Shown: one piece after another, positions 27,532 to 37,278 of the stretch
Layout of the letters: each line of letters starts with the position of its first letter
Position numbering within the stretch: the stretch's first letter is position 1
Assembly: GCF_015594725.1 (NCBI RefSeq)
Contig: NZ_JADNRC010000018.1
Span: 1-64,000, forward strand
DNA length: 64,000 nucleotides
Reading direction: 5' to 3'
Origin: Flavobacterium sp. ALJ2
Lineage (GTDB): Bacteria; Bacteroidota; Bacteroidia; Flavobacteriales; Flavobacteriaceae
Notes under the pieces: model-generated
Told to the model about the DNA's origin: nothing
The model's input: the letters and a program-made list of their open reading frames with translations, nothing else
Database searches by the model: none
Made by a program: the position numbers and the translations under genes

Positions 27532-28824
27532 TTATTGCATTAGCCAATTTTTTAGAGTTTTCATTATTTTTTGCTGATCCTGTTCTGGGAAGTTTTTAAT
27601 TCTTGTAGCGTGACTTCCGCTAGGTAAAACCATTTTTAGAGCATCAAGTTTAGGATTAGGCGTTGGAGAACAAGCTCCCCAAGTATCATAGCCTCCATAA
27701 ATATAAAGTATTTTGGAACCTTTATTTTCTACATATTCCCTAACTTTTTTAATGTATTTTGGATTGTAATTTATTTGAACATCTTTTGGTGCAAACCGAG
27801 AATTTGATGTGCTCTTTACTGAAGTTACTAAATCTTTTACAGGTGTAAAATCAAAACCATAATAACCCAATTCGCTCATGTGTTGGTAATAAGACGGTAA
27901 TAAATCATGGAATGTTGTATCGTTGTAAAAACTAATGCCAACTATCTTATTCATATAATCAAACAATTCTTTTGAAGTAGCATTTTTACTTGGAATATCT
28001 TCACATTTTCCTCCCCATTGCCAGAAAGAAAAAGGAAATTCCATAGCGCTATATTCTAATGCTTCATCCATAGAAACTTCAGTAAAAGTCATTTTTTTTA
28101 GTTCTGCATAAGCTTTTATTTCGTTAAGAAGGGCAGTTCTGTTTTGCAGTAATGCACGTTGAAACTCAATTATTTTCTCACGACACTCAGCAGTTCCTAC
28201 AGTTGCAAGATGCTGTTGTATTCTGGGATCTTCTTGAGTATTAATTAATGGCGCTACATAAGGAACTGCAATAGCAACATCTTTTGGGTATTTCGATTTG
28301 TAAATTAAAGTTGTTTCTCCGCCTTTACTAATTCCAGTCGAAATCCACTTGCCTGTATATAATTGTTTTAGTTTGGTAACTATATTATGGTAATCGGCTA
28401 CAGCCTGATCGTTGGTTAAGTATTCCCAAGGAATTGGGTTTGGTCTTGATTTTCCATAAAAACGATATTCTACAATAAGCTGATTAGCTTTTAATAAAGA
28501 GCTCAATTCGGTTTTTGTGTATCGAGCTGCGTATCCTTCTGTTTCAATGATCATTGGACTATTAAAATCTAAATGTGATAAATAGATGTAATGTTTAAAT
28601 GTCCCTTTCTTAGGATTTTTATGATCTAATGGTTCATTAAGAACTAATTGATATGATTGGGTAAAACCTTCCAGATCTTTCATTTTGGTAATCTCAACAC
28701 CAGGAAATAATTGGGATAGTTTATTTTCTAAATCGGTTTTAATAGCAGTTTCAGTTTGAGCAAAACTCAAACATGAAATGAGGGAAACTACTAGGAGTAA
28801 TACAGTGTGTTTTAACTTTTTCAT
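27532..28824 (-). CDS. Secreted S37-type prolyl tripeptidyl aminopeptidase
   Basis: The 430-residue protein has a signal peptide (MKKLKHTVLLLVVSLISCLSFAQ) and an alpha/beta-hydrolase fold similar to peptidase family S37 (PS-10). The nucleophile is in STGISKGGETTLIYKS, the acid is probably the Asp of YIYGGYDTWGACSPTP, and the His is in LPSGSHATRIKNFP. Other family-like text is FKHYIYLSHLDFNSPMIIETEGY and YYGFDFTPVKDLV. Known S37 enzymes release tripeptides ending in Pro from peptide N-termini, which fits the proline and hydroxyproline genes that follow. S28 is an alternative family. A role on collagen-derived peptides is inferred. Confidence 0.8.
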   Translation of the reverse strand: MKKLKHTVLLLVVSLISCLSFAQTETAIKTDLENKLSQLFPGVEITKMKDLEGFTQSYQLVLNEPLDHKNPKKGTFKHYIYLSHLDFNSPMIIETEGYAARYTKTELSSLLKANQLIVEYRFYGKSRPNPIPWEYLTNDQAVADYHNIVTKLKQLYTGKWISTGISKGGETTLIYKSKYPKDVAIAVPYVAPLINTQEDPRIQQHLATVGTAECREKIIEFQRALLQNRTALLNEIKAYAELKKMTFTEVSMDEALEYSAMEFPFSFWQWGGKCEDIPSKNATSKELFDYMNKIVGISFYNDTTFHDLLPSYYQHMSELGYYGFDFTPVKDLVTSVKSTSNSRFAPKDVQINYNPKYIKKVREYVENKGSKILYIYGGYDTWGACSPTPNPKLDALKMVLPSGSHATRIKNFPEQDQQKIMKTLKNWLMQ

Positions 28825-28977
28825 TATTTTTAGATTGATTTTTTATAAAAATATAGCCTTCAAAACTAATCAATTTATACTATATTAACTTTAAGTTGCC
28901 TTATGTTAACTAGTTCTTTGCAAAATTGGATTTGGAAAAAAAATTCTACTATTTTTAGTGAAATTTCAACTTAAAAT

Positions 28978-29952
28978 ATGGAACCTATTCAACTTATTTC
29001 GGACAATTTCATTGAAGAAAATTGTGATTTTAAAAGCCTAATCGAAGGACTTCGGGAGGGATTTTCGACAGATAAAATAGAAGTGCCTCTGCGGCATCAT
29101 CATGATTTTTCTAATCCAGAAGAAAACAAAGATTCAACATTATTATTAATGCCTGCATTCCAGCCTGGGAGAGATTTAGGAGTGAAAATTGTTACGGTTA
29201 GCCCTAACAACGGCAAGTATGATTTGCCTTCTATACAAGGTACATACATTTATCTTGATGCACATAAAGGGAACATCAAAGCTATTCTGGATGCAAAATC
29301 TTTAACTGGTAAAAGAACTGCCGCAACATCTGCATTGGCAAGTAGTTATCTTTCTCGCAAGGATGCATCGTCTATGCTTATGATAGGAACTGGCGCTTTG
29401 GCAATTAATTTAATTCAGGCACATGCTAGTGTACGCCCCATAAAACAAGTATATGTGTGGGGGAGAACGTTGCAAAAAGCACAATTGGTTTGTGATGCAT
29501 TAAAAGACTTTCCTTTTAGATGTATAGCAGTTGCTACAATCGAAGAAGTAATATCGCAAGTTGCTATTATTTCTTCGGCAACATTATCTCCTGTTCCGCT
29601 TGTGTTTGGCAAATGGCTTAAAGAAGGACAACACTTGGATTTGGTTGGCGCTTACAAAAAAGATATGCGTGAGGCCGACGATGAAGCGATTCTTAGATCA
29701 AGTGTATTTCTTGATACATATCAGGGTGGACTAAAAGAAAGTGGTGATATTTTGATTCCGTTAAACAATGGGGTGATTACTAGAGAATCTATCAAAGCAG
29801 ATTTGTTTGAATTATGTTGTAATAAAAAATCAGGCAGAACATCTGATACAGAAATCACCTTTTTTAAATCGGTTGGACATGCTTTAGAAGACCTTGTTGC
29901 GGCTGCTTATTTTTATAAAGAATTTAATTTAAAATCAGAAACAAATGTCTAA
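28978..29952 (+). CDS. lhpI: Delta1-pyrroline-2-carboxylate reductase (ornithine cyclodeaminase/mu-crystallin family)
   Basis: The 324-residue protein belongs to the ornithine cyclodeaminase/mu-crystallin family. It shows GVKIVTVSPNN, DAKSLTGKRTAATSALASSYLSRK, the dinucleotide fold MLMIGTGALAINLIQAH, VWGRTLQKAQ, and HLDLVGAYKKDMREADDEAI. True cyclodeaminases and reductases are hard to tell apart by sequence. The next gene overlaps it by 8 bp and encodes a trans-3-hydroxyproline dehydratase whose product, delta1-pyrroline-2-carboxylate, is the substrate of LhpI-type reductases. The assigned reaction is therefore NAD(P)H-dependent reduction to L-proline. Confidence 0.85.
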   Translation: MEPIQLISDNFIEENCDFKSLIEGLREGFSTDKIEVPLRHHHDFSNPEENKDSTLLLMPAFQPGRDLGVKIVTVSPNNGKYDLPSIQGTYIYLDAHKGNIKAILDAKSLTGKRTAATSALASSYLSRKDASSMLMIGTGALAINLIQAHASVRPIKQVYVWGRTLQKAQLVCDALKDFPFRCIAVATIEEVISQVAIISSATLSPVPLVFGKWLKEGQHLDLVGAYKKDMREADDEAILRSSVFLDTYQGGLKESGDILIPLNNGVITRESIKADLFELCCNKKSGRTSDTEITFFKSVGHALEDLVAAAYFYKEFNLKSETNV

Positions 29953-31012
29953 AATGTATAGCAATATTTGTGCAAATACGGCATATAAAGTAGCATCGAA
30001 TACGCTGCAAATAAAAACTATTGATATGCACACTGGCGGCGAACCATTGCGTGTTATAGTTTCTGGGTTTCCTGAACTTAAAGGAAACAATGTATTGGAA
30101 TATCGTCGGGATATAAAAGAAAATTACGATTATTTAAGAACTTCATTGATGTTTGAGCCTCGTGGGCATGCTGATATGTACGGTTGTATTTTGCTTCCGC
30201 CAAATGACGATGATGCTGATTTTGGGATTTTGTTTATGCATAATGAGGGATATAGCAGTATGTGTGGGCATGCTATTATTGCGATAAGTACGCTTGCTGC
30301 AAAAATGAATTGGATTACGATAAAGGAAGGCGAAAACGAACTAAAAATTGATGCTCCTTGTGGTCGAATATTTTCTTTTGTTACTATTAAAAATGGAGAA
30401 GTAACAGGTGTTAGATTTCATTGCGTACCAAGTTTTGTAGTAGGCTTGGATCGTGTTGTAGATGTTGCAGGAATAGGAAATGTAGTTTATGATTTGGCTT
30501 ATGGTGGGGCTTTTTATGCTTATGTAGATTTGAGAAAAAATACGCATTTGAATTTTGGATTAACGGAACAAGATTACCGTACTATTATCCAGAGTGGAAT
30601 GGATATAAAGCATGCTGTAATGAATCAAGATAAAGAAGTTTTGCATCCTTTTGAAGATGATTTGAGTTTTCTTTATGGAACAATTTTTATAGATGAACCT
30701 CAGGATATTGCTAATCATAGCAGGAATGTTTGTGTTTTTGCCGATGGAGAAGTAGATCGTTCTCCAACAGGTTCAGGTGTTTCGGGTAGAATTGCTATTG
30801 AGACAACTAGAAATACCATAAAACCAAATGAGTCTATTAGAATAGAAAGCATTACCGGAAGTACTTTTAAAGGTTCTCTTGTTGAAGAGAAAGACTTTGG
30901 ACCATTTAAGGCCGTGATTCCACAAGTAGAAGGAACAGCTTTTGTAACTGGTGTAAATACTTTTATTATAGATCCAAAAGACCCAATGAAAAATGGATTT
31001 ATTTTGAGATAG
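29945..31012 (+). CDS. lhpH: trans-3-hydroxy-L-proline dehydratase
   Basis: This 355-residue member of the proline racemase superfamily keeps the first catalytic Cys (Cys107 in SSMCGHA) but has Thr275 in place of the second (RSPTGSGVSGR). A Cys/Thr pair marks trans-3-hydroxyproline dehydratases (human L3HYPDH, bacterial LhpH), whereas racemases and 4-hydroxyproline epimerases have Cys/Cys. Other motifs are TIDMHTGGEPLRVI and EPRGHADMYG. The start codon overlaps the stop of the reductase gene, so the two form one translationally coupled pathway converting trans-3-hydroxyproline to L-proline. Confidence 0.92.
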   Translation: MSKMYSNICANTAYKVASNTLQIKTIDMHTGGEPLRVIVSGFPELKGNNVLEYRRDIKENYDYLRTSLMFEPRGHADMYGCILLPPNDDDADFGILFMHNEGYSSMCGHAIIAISTLAAKMNWITIKEGENELKIDAPCGRIFSFVTIKNGEVTGVRFHCVPSFVVGLDRVVDVAGIGNVVYDLAYGGAFYAYVDLRKNTHLNFGLTEQDYRTIIQSGMDIKHAVMNQDKEVLHPFEDDLSFLYGTIFIDEPQDIANHSRNVCVFADGEVDRSPTGSGVSGRIAIETTRNTIKPNESIRIESITGSTFKGSLVEEKDFGPFKAVIPQVEGTAFVTGVNTFIIDPKDPMKNGFILR

Positions 31013-31019
31013 GTTTTTT

Positions 31020-31200
31020 TTGAGGCAAAGGTTCAAAGGCTCAAAGTTTGTGAGGAACGAATGGTCTCATTTACTAATTTGATAAAGATTATGAAGTTTC
31101 TTGCGGTGATTTCTCCTGTGTCGGAATGACAATATTGGAGAAAAACTTTGCGTACTTTGTGTTAAATACATCTAAATCTTTGCGAACTTAGCGGTTAAAT
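31020..31200. repeat. Composite intergenic repeat, related to 56907-57170
   Basis: The 253-bp gap before the M24 gene contains AGGCAAAGGTTCAAAGG, then a central part (GATTATGAAGTTTCTTGCGG, GATTTCTCCTGTGTCGGAATG, ACAATATTGGAGAAAAAC) and a TTTGCG-rich right end. The same order of words occurs at 56907-57170. It looks like a decayed copy of the dispersed TTTCGACGAAGGA palindrome nested inside a second CAAAGG-type inverted repeat. Confidence 0.65.
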
Positions 31201-31265
31201 TTTCCGCTACATAAATAATATGTCTTAACGGTTTTGGATAAAAAAAATAACTTAAAATATAAAAA

Positions 31266-32477
31266 ATGACAATTGGAATAGGCGGTTCAACCGCAGCTGT
31301 TGAGTTAGAAAAAATAGTAAATATGACTTTGGATGTAAAGCCAATCCAGTCTGAGGAATATTTAAACAGAATTAAAAAAGCAGTTGCCATTATGAAGGAT
31401 ATAAAGGTAAAGGCAACTTATGTTAATGCTGGAACGAACCTTTATTATTTTACTGGTACAAAATGGAATCCTTCTGAGAGAATGGTTGGGGCTTTATTGT
31501 ATGATGATGGAACGCTAGATTATATTGTTCCTAAGTTTGAAGAAGGTACTTTTAAAAAGTATATGGAAATAAACGGAAAAATCAATTGTTGGGAAGAGCA
31601 TGAATCGCCATATGTATTAATGGGAGAATTATTAAAAAATAAAAATATAGTTGATGGAACTATAGCCATAGACGAATCGGCTCCATATTTTTTAGTTGAC
31701 GGTGTAACCAAAAGAAATCACACATACACTATCGTAAATGCACTTCCAATTACTTCGGGTTGTCGAATGCAAAAATCGGTTAATGAGATTGCTATTATAC
31801 AAAAAGCGAAAGACATTACGATGGTAGTGCAACGTGCAGCAGCTAGGATATTACGCCCTGGAATAAGTGTTAATGAGGTTACAAGTTTTATCAATGATGC
31901 ACATATTAAAGCTGGTGTTGCTTCAGGGTCTTATTTCTGTATTGTTTTGTTTGCTGATGATACTCAATTTCCTCATGGTGTTTCTATTCCTCAGGATTTA
32001 AAAGAAAACGGAGCTGTTATTATAGATACAGGTTGTCGATTAGAAGGATATCTTTCGGATATTACCAGATCATACGCTTACGGAACTCCATCTGAAGAAT
32101 ATAAAACGATTTGGAATCTTGAAAAAGCGACACAACGTACCGCTTTTGAAGCTGCTCAAATAGGAGCGACTTGTGGTTCTGTAGATGATGCTGCCAGAAA
32201 AACTTTAGCGGAAGCGGGATTGAGTCCAGATTATAATTTACCGGGATTACCACATAGGGTAGGACATGGAACTGGTTTGGATATTCATGAATATCCTTAT
32301 TTAGTTAGAGGTAGTGCAATTGAACTTCGTGAAGGTATGGTTGTAAGTAATGAACCAATGATTTGTATTCCAGGAAAATTTGGTATTCGTCATGAAGATC
32401 ATTTTTATATGACTACAAATGGCCCTAAGTGGTTTACTGAACCAATGAATAGTGTTGAAAACCCTTTTGGGTATTAA
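31266..32477 (+). CDS. M24-family Xaa-Pro peptidase
   Basis: The 403-residue protein has a creatinase-type N-terminal domain (ATYVNAGTNLYYFTGTKW) and a pita-bread metallopeptidase domain with all metal ligands. These are the Asp residues in VIIDTGCRLEGYLSDITRSY, the His in HRVGHGTGLDIHEYPYL, and the Glu residues in VVSNEPMIC and IRHEDHFYM. It should cleave X-Pro (or X-Hyp) bonds in dipeptides or small peptides in the cytoplasm. It follows the trans-3-hydroxyproline genes on the same strand and would supply their substrate. It is not close in sequence to the second M24 enzyme at 42509. Confidence 0.9.
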   Translation: MTIGIGGSTAAVELEKIVNMTLDVKPIQSEEYLNRIKKAVAIMKDIKVKATYVNAGTNLYYFTGTKWNPSERMVGALLYDDGTLDYIVPKFEEGTFKKYMEINGKINCWEEHESPYVLMGELLKNKNIVDGTIAIDESAPYFLVDGVTKRNHTYTIVNALPITSGCRMQKSVNEIAIIQKAKDITMVVQRAAARILRPGISVNEVTSFINDAHIKAGVASGSYFCIVLFADDTQFPHGVSIPQDLKENGAVIIDTGCRLEGYLSDITRSYAYGTPSEEYKTIWNLEKATQRTAFEAAQIGATCGSVDDAARKTLAEAGLSPDYNLPGLPHRVGHGTGLDIHEYPYLVRGSAIELREGMVVSNEPMICIPGKFGIRHEDHFYMTTNGPKWFTEPMNSVENPFGY

Positions 32478-32519
32478 TGTTATTTAAAGTTTCACGCAGA
32501 TTCAAAAGTCAAAATAAAT

Positions 32520-32571
32520 ACAAATTCCACGGATTTACGCAAACTAATTAGTGTAAATCTGTGGAATTTGT
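32520..32571. terminator. Bidirectional terminator
   Basis: ACAAATTCCACGGATTTAC and GTAAATCTGTGGAATTTGT form a 19-bp stem with one G-U pair. It sits between the convergent M24 gene and the ParB-like gene. Confidence 0.8.
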
Positions 32572-32579
32572 GTTTAACC

Positions 32580-32957
32580 TCAGTATGGTAATTCATCGGC
32601 AGGAATGCCTATAAAGTCGGGTTCGGGTGTGGTTTGAAATTGTACTGCTTTAATGTCTGTATGTCCTTGTAGTAGTGCTTTCATAACACGATGCATACCA
32701 TCCATCAAACGTCCGTTGGCACATAAAATAATTGGATATTCTAAACTTGCTTCTTCCATAAGTTTTATATGCTCCAGAATTGCTGTACCAGTGGGTAATT
32801 GGCTTGGGTCTTGAAACCAATATGTTTCGTTTACTTCTTTAATTTCGCTTAGCAAAATATTTTTGATGGGGAAGTTTTTAGATAATTCTATTAATCTATG
32901 TACATCCCATGCTCTTAGGCCTTCTTCACTCTGACGTAAGTTATATTGTTTTCTCAT
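32580..32957 (-). CDS. ParB/sulfiredoxin-like small protein
   Basis: The 125-residue protein contains IILCANGRLMDGMHRVMKALLQG. This resembles the DGxHR box of the ParB N-terminal (ParB/sulfiredoxin) fold, where it binds nucleotide. The upstream segment ends in SLEYPIILCANG, a beta strand preceding the box. It lacks the helix-turn-helix of chromosome-partitioning ParB. The gene stands alone between two terminators, and its role is unknown. Confidence 0.7.
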   Translation of the reverse strand: MRKQYNLRQSEEGLRAWDVHRLIELSKNFPIKNILLSEIKEVNETYWFQDPSQLPTGTAILEHIKLMEEASLEYPIILCANGRLMDGMHRVMKALLQGHTDIKAVQFQTTPEPDFIGIPADELPY

Positions 32958-32997
32958 ATTGTTTCTTACTTAATCATGCAAAGTTATGTAAAAAGAA

Positions 32998-33028
32998 AAA
33001 CCGCCGAAAGGATATCTTTCGGCGGTTT
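32998..33028. terminator. Strong terminator after the M43 protease gene
   Basis: AAACCGCCGAAAG and CTTTCGGCGGTTT form a perfect 13-bp stem with a GATAT loop. It is flanked by A/T runs, GC-rich against an AT-rich background, and lies 33 bp after the stop codon of the protease gene. Confidence 0.95.
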
Positions 33029-33060
33029 AGTTTTAGAAATTATTTTTCTAAAATTACTAC

Positions 33061-36000
33061 TTATTTAATTACTAACTTTTTGGTTTCTTTAAGCGTACCA
33101 TCAGTAAAAACTACATAATATATACCTGTTGGTAAATGGTTCAGATAATAACTGGTTGTATTATGAACGGTATCAATCAACGCTCCGTTATTGTTATAAA
33201 TTGTAATTACCAGATTTATTGATTCTATATTCTTAAATGAAAAGTTAACTACATCTGAAGCAGGATTAGGGGACATTGTAAATGATTTTTCATTTTCAAC
33301 TTCATTAACTCCAAGTGTAGATGGAAGTGTAACATCCATAGGAGTGCTCCAGTCACTGGTTCCACTTGCGTATACTGCTCTTATTCTTATTCTATAGTTT
33401 TTTTCTTCACCTTGTTTTTCAATATATTGATTGTAAGTAGTAGATATTGCAAAATCTGCCCATCCTGTTACTGCGTTATATAATTGTATCTCATAACTAG
33501 TAGCACCATTGATTAAAGCCCATGTGGCATAAAATCCATTTGTATAAGTCCCATTTTTAGGATCATAAAATACCGGTACTGCAAGAGTTGGGTTTGCATT
33601 ATCGAAAGTTACGGTTACAATATTTGAATATGAAGAATATGTTGTATTCTCGTTTGCTCTTACTTTATATGAGTAGCTACTTCCTGCTGTTAAGCCTATA
33701 TCTGTATATGAAGTTTCGTCGGCTCCAAGAGTTGCAATTACGCTATAGGATCCGTTTCCTAAAGCTCTTTCTACTGAGTATCCAGTTTCGATGTCTGAGT
33801 TATCATCCCATGTTAAATCAACTTCAAGAGCAATTGCATTTGCGGTTAGGTTAGATGGTGCTAGTAATGCTCCTGGAAGAGTGAAATCTCTAGGAGTACT
33901 CCAGTCGCTTGTACCGGTTGCATTTACAGCTCTCATTCTTACTCTATAACTTGTTTGTGTTCCTTTTTTATTGATATATAAGTAGTGAGCAGTTGAAGTT
34001 CCTTGATCAACCCATCCGTCAGTTTCATTATATACCTGAATATCATAACTTGTAGCATTATTGATTAATCCCCATGTTACATAAAATCCTGTAGCATAAA
34101 TTCCTGTGTCTCCTTCATTAATTACTGGTTTAGCCAGTGTTGGGTTAGGATTAGAATCTTCGATAGTTACTGTTGCAACATTCGAATAATCAGAGCTCGT
34201 TGCATTCATGTTTGCTTTCATTCTGTACGAATAAGCGTTTCCTTTTATTAATCCTGTATCTGTATAAGAAGTTACGTTTGGAGCAAAAGTTTTAATAACG
34301 CTATATGCGCCAGTTCCTTCGGCTTTTTCTAATGTAAATCCTGTTTCATTATCTGAGTTATCTACCCATGTTAATGCAACCGTAAGTGCCGCTACATTTG
34401 CTGTTGCTGCCAGATTGCTTGGAGCATTAATAATTGGGGTTGTTATAGATTCATTTGGTTTCGTATTGTAAGCAAAATTGGTAATTGTATATCCATTTCC
34501 GGTTGCATCTACTTTTACTTTCATCCATCCATAACATGTTCTTCCTCTGTTTGTGTATTCAAAACCTACATAGCCAGTTTCGTTGTCCCATGTTGTGTAT
34601 GTTGAGGTACGCAAATCCAATTGATTAGGATATGCTCCAGGCGCTGTAAAATTACTTGTTGTACCTATTGTACCTCCAGCAGGAACTTTGGTGATATTTC
34701 TTGTTCCAGGCTCGCAAACCAATCTTTTGCCATAGGTTTCAATTTTTAGTGCATTTGCTGTAAATTGCCATGCGCCATATTCGGTATTATCTCCAATGGC
34801 TAAATTAAACCATTTCCAGTTTATTGCAGATGAAGCGCTATAATCAGGGTTGTCTACATAATAGATCCCGTAAGGAGCTTCAAATTCTATTTTTATAGTT
34901 TTTGCTGCATTATCAAGTGTTGTGATTCCACCAGTTATAGCTGCATCTTTAAATGTTACTATTACCGAAGAATTATTATTAGGTAAGTGAGAAGTTGCTT
35001 TTCCTGTTAAAGCTAGTATTGCTTTAGAGTTATTCTCTAATGTTAAAGTTGCTGTTAATCCTGCTGGTATTCCTGTTATTGTATAGTCTGTACCTGCTAT
35101 TAATGCTCCTGTACTTTTTGTAAAAGTTCCATTATTTGTTGATAATGTAATTGCTGCATTTGTTGTAATAGCACCATCATTAACATCAGATTCGTACAAT
35201 GTACTTGGTGATAATGTTACACCAACTTTAGCTGTTACTCCTGTAGTAATAGGAGCTCCTGGTTGTGTGTTGTAAGCGTATTCGGATATTGTATATCCGT
35301 TTCCATCAGCATCTACAGTAACTTTGAACCATCCATAACAAGTTGCGCCCTCAAGTAGATAGTCAAAACCTACATATCCTGTTTTACCATCCCAAGCTTT
35401 GTATGTTGTAGTACGTAAATCCAATTGATCAGGATATGCTCCCGGAGCTTTAAAATTACTTGAAGGACCTACTTGCGTATTTGCAGGAAGTAGCGAAATG
35501 TTTCTAGTTCCTGTTTCGCATACAAGTTTTTTTGCATAAGTCTCAATTTTTAATGCATCGGTTGTGTATCTCCAAGCTCCAAAAGAGGGATCATCTCCTG
35601 TTTCTATATCAAATGCTTTCCAAGTAAGGGCTGCATTTGCTGTAGCATCTGGCATATCTACAAAGTATATTCCATAAGGATCTACAAATTTAATATCGTA
35701 ATATAAAGCCGTACATGTCATGGTTGAAGCTCCACCTGAGAATGCAGCTGGTAAAAATGTAATTGTTCCTTTGGCACTATTAGACTTTAAGTGGCTTGTA
35801 GCTTTTCCTGTTAAAGTAACAGTTAATTGAGAATTAGAATTAACTGTAATTACTGGAGTAATTCCTGCTGGAAAAGTATGAGTAAAATGTGTTCCAGAAG
35901 TCATTGTTCCAGATGCAAGTGCAAAAGTTTCTGTTCCTGTAAGGGTAATTATTGGTGCAGAATCAAATGAACCATCGTTAACAACGGCTTCTTTAAAGAA

Positions 36001-37017
36001 ATTTGTGTTTGAAGCTAATAATCCGCCTGTTGTGTTTACGCCAGTAGCAATTAAATTGCTTTCTTGCCAAAGTGTTTTTCTAGCAGGATGCTCTAAGGCA
36101 GCAAGCATTCTGTCGATTTGTCCTTGAGTGTACATTTTATAACAACCTTGAGCACCATTGTATCCCATATAGTTTTCATTATTTACTCTATCTCCATTAC
36201 AGTTTGTACCTTGTGTACAGGATAAAGTATGTTTTCCATCTTCAAGTGGAGTATCATCTACCTCATCAGAACCTGTACATCCACCTTCAAAAGTGTGTAT
36301 TAGGTTTAAGAAATGACCAAATTCATGTGTTAAAGTAGCCGAGAATTCTTTGCTGTATGAATTATCAAATAAATACGCTCCATTAAATACAACTCTAGCC
36401 GTATTGCTTGCTGTCATACTTGAGCTAGGGTACCATGCAACGCCTGAATTGTTAAGTGTTCCATCGGCATATAAATCGTTTTGGATGTAAATATTCATGT
36501 ACTTTTTATTATCCCATGCATCTGCAGCAATTTGGTCATCGTATCCACCACCGTTACCATAACCGTTTTTGGCGGGATGAAATACAACACCAGTACTACA
36601 ACCACCATTTGGATCGATTTTGGCAAGTTTAAATTCAATTTTTAATGTTCCTCTTCTTGCCTGAAAAAAAGGATCAACTGTTGCGTAATCAGCATTACGT
36701 CCATTAAAATCATCATTAAGTTCTTTTAGATGATTTACAATTTTTTGGTAAGTAACGGTTTTTCCACTTTGCACATCACCATAAATATGAAACACTACTG
36801 GTATAACATAGGATGTTTCTACTTTTTTGGATGTTTTGGATTTTTTCTCTGTGCTGAATTTTTTGCTGAAAGCATCAAAGTCTTGTTTTTCTTTTAATGC
36901 ATGAGGATTTAGTTTGTAGATTTTTTCGTTTTCTTCACTAGTCCGACAAGGCAACCCTTGTGCACTTATTTTTAAAACGAAAATGAGCGTCATAAATAAA
37001 AATAATTTTGTTTTCAT
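33061..37017 (-). CDS. Secreted M43 (pappalysin-like) metalloprotease with fibronectin III domains and T9SS sorting domain
   Basis: The 1318-residue protein has a signal peptide (MKTKLFLFMTLIFVLKISAQ) and an M43 catalytic domain. The zinc motif is HEFGHFLNLIH (first His near residue 231), followed by TFEGGCTGSDEVDDTP and the Met-turn region NYMGYNGAQGC. Two long internal repeats follow (about 325-590 and 590-860), each with a Calx/cadherin-like half (GKATSHL) and a half containing YGIYxVDxP, LVCExGTRNI, APGAYPxQLDLR and CYGWxKVxVDAxGNGYTI. Next come two pairs of fibronectin III-like domains (about 860-1240) and a T9SS type A sorting domain (SPNPASDVVNFSF ... KKLVIK). It is probably exported to the surface or medium. 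Its place beside susD and hydroxyproline genes suggests a gelatinase-like role, which is unproven. Confidence 0.9.
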   Translation of the reverse strand: MKTKLFLFMTLIFVLKISAQGLPCRTSEENEKIYKLNPHALKEKQDFDAFSKKFSTEKKSKTSKKVETSYVIPVVFHIYGDVQSGKTVTYQKIVNHLKELNDDFNGRNADYATVDPFFQARRGTLKIEFKLAKIDPNGGCSTGVVFHPAKNGYGNGGGYDDQIAADAWDNKKYMNIYIQNDLYADGTLNNSGVAWYPSSSMTASNTARVVFNGAYLFDNSYSKEFSATLTHEFGHFLNLIHTFEGGCTGSDEVDDTPLEDGKHTLSCTQGTNCNGDRVNNENYMGYNGAQGCYKMYTQGQIDRMLAALEHPARKTLWQESNLIATGVNTTGGLLASNTNFFKEAVVNDGSFDSAPIITLTGTETFALASGTMTSGTHFTHTFPAGITPVITVNSNSQLTVTLTGKATSHLKSNSAKGTITFLPAAFSGGASTMTCTALYYDIKFVDPYGIYFVDMPDATANAALTWKAFDIETGDDPSFGAWRYTTDALKIETYAKKLVCETGTRNISLLPANTQVGPSSNFKAPGAYPDQLDLRTTTYKAWDGKTGYVGFDYLLEGATCYGWFKVTVDADGNGYTISEYAYNTQPGAPITTGVTAKVGVTLSPSTLYESDVNDGAITTNAAITLSTNNGTFTKSTGALIAGTDYTITGIPAGLTATLTLENNSKAILALTGKATSHLPNNNSSVIVTFKDAAITGGITTLDNAAKTIKIEFEAPYGIYYVDNPDYSASSAINWKWFNLAIGDNTEYGAWQFTANALKIETYGKRLVCEPGTRNITKVPAGGTIGTTSNFTAPGAYPNQLDLRTSTYTTWDNETGYVGFEYTNRGRTCYGWMKVKVDATGNGYTITNFAYNTKPNESITTPIINAPSNLAATANVAALTVALTWVDNSDNETGFTLEKAEGTGAYSVIKTFAPNVTSYTDTGLIKGNAYSYRMKANMNATSSDYSNVATVTIEDSNPNPTLAKPVINEGDTGIYATGFYVTWGLINNATSYDIQVYNETDGWVDQGTSTAHYLYINKKGTQTSYRVRMRAVNATGTSDWSTPRDFTLPGALLAPSNLTANAIALEVDLTWDDNSDIETGYSVERALGNGSYSVIATLGADETSYTDIGLTAGSSYSYKVRANENTTYSSYSNIVTVTFDNANPTLAVPVFYDPKNGTYTNGFYATWALINGATSYEIQLYNAVTGWADFAISTTYNQYIEKQGEEKNYRIRIRAVYASGTSDWSTPMDVTLPSTLGVNEVENEKSFTMSPNPASDVVNFSFKNIESINLVITIYNNNGALIDTVHNTTSYYLNHLPTGIYYVVFTDGTLKETKKLVIK

Positions 37018-37210
37018 ATTCTTTGGAATTTGTTAGTATGAAGCCAAAGATATTTTTATATTAAATTATGGAGTTGTACTATTTTATTCTTTTATGATGT
37101 TAAATTATCTATAAATTATGTTTAACCTTTAATTATGTGTTTTTATTGTTATAAAATATTATTTATTTCGTATTTAAAAAATGTTTTCTATTAAGGTTCG
37201 AAATGAAGCG

Positions 37211-37243
37211 TAAAAAAACAGGCACTGGGGAGTGCCTGTTTTA
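37211..37243 (-). terminator. Terminator of the susCD operon
   Basis: AACAGGCACT and AGTGCCTGTT form a 10-bp stem with a four-base loop. On the minus strand a run of T follows. It lies about 36 bp after the susD stop codon. Confidence 0.92.
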
Positions 37244-37278
37244 ATTCAAGGAAAGCTTAATATGTTACTAATTCAAAA

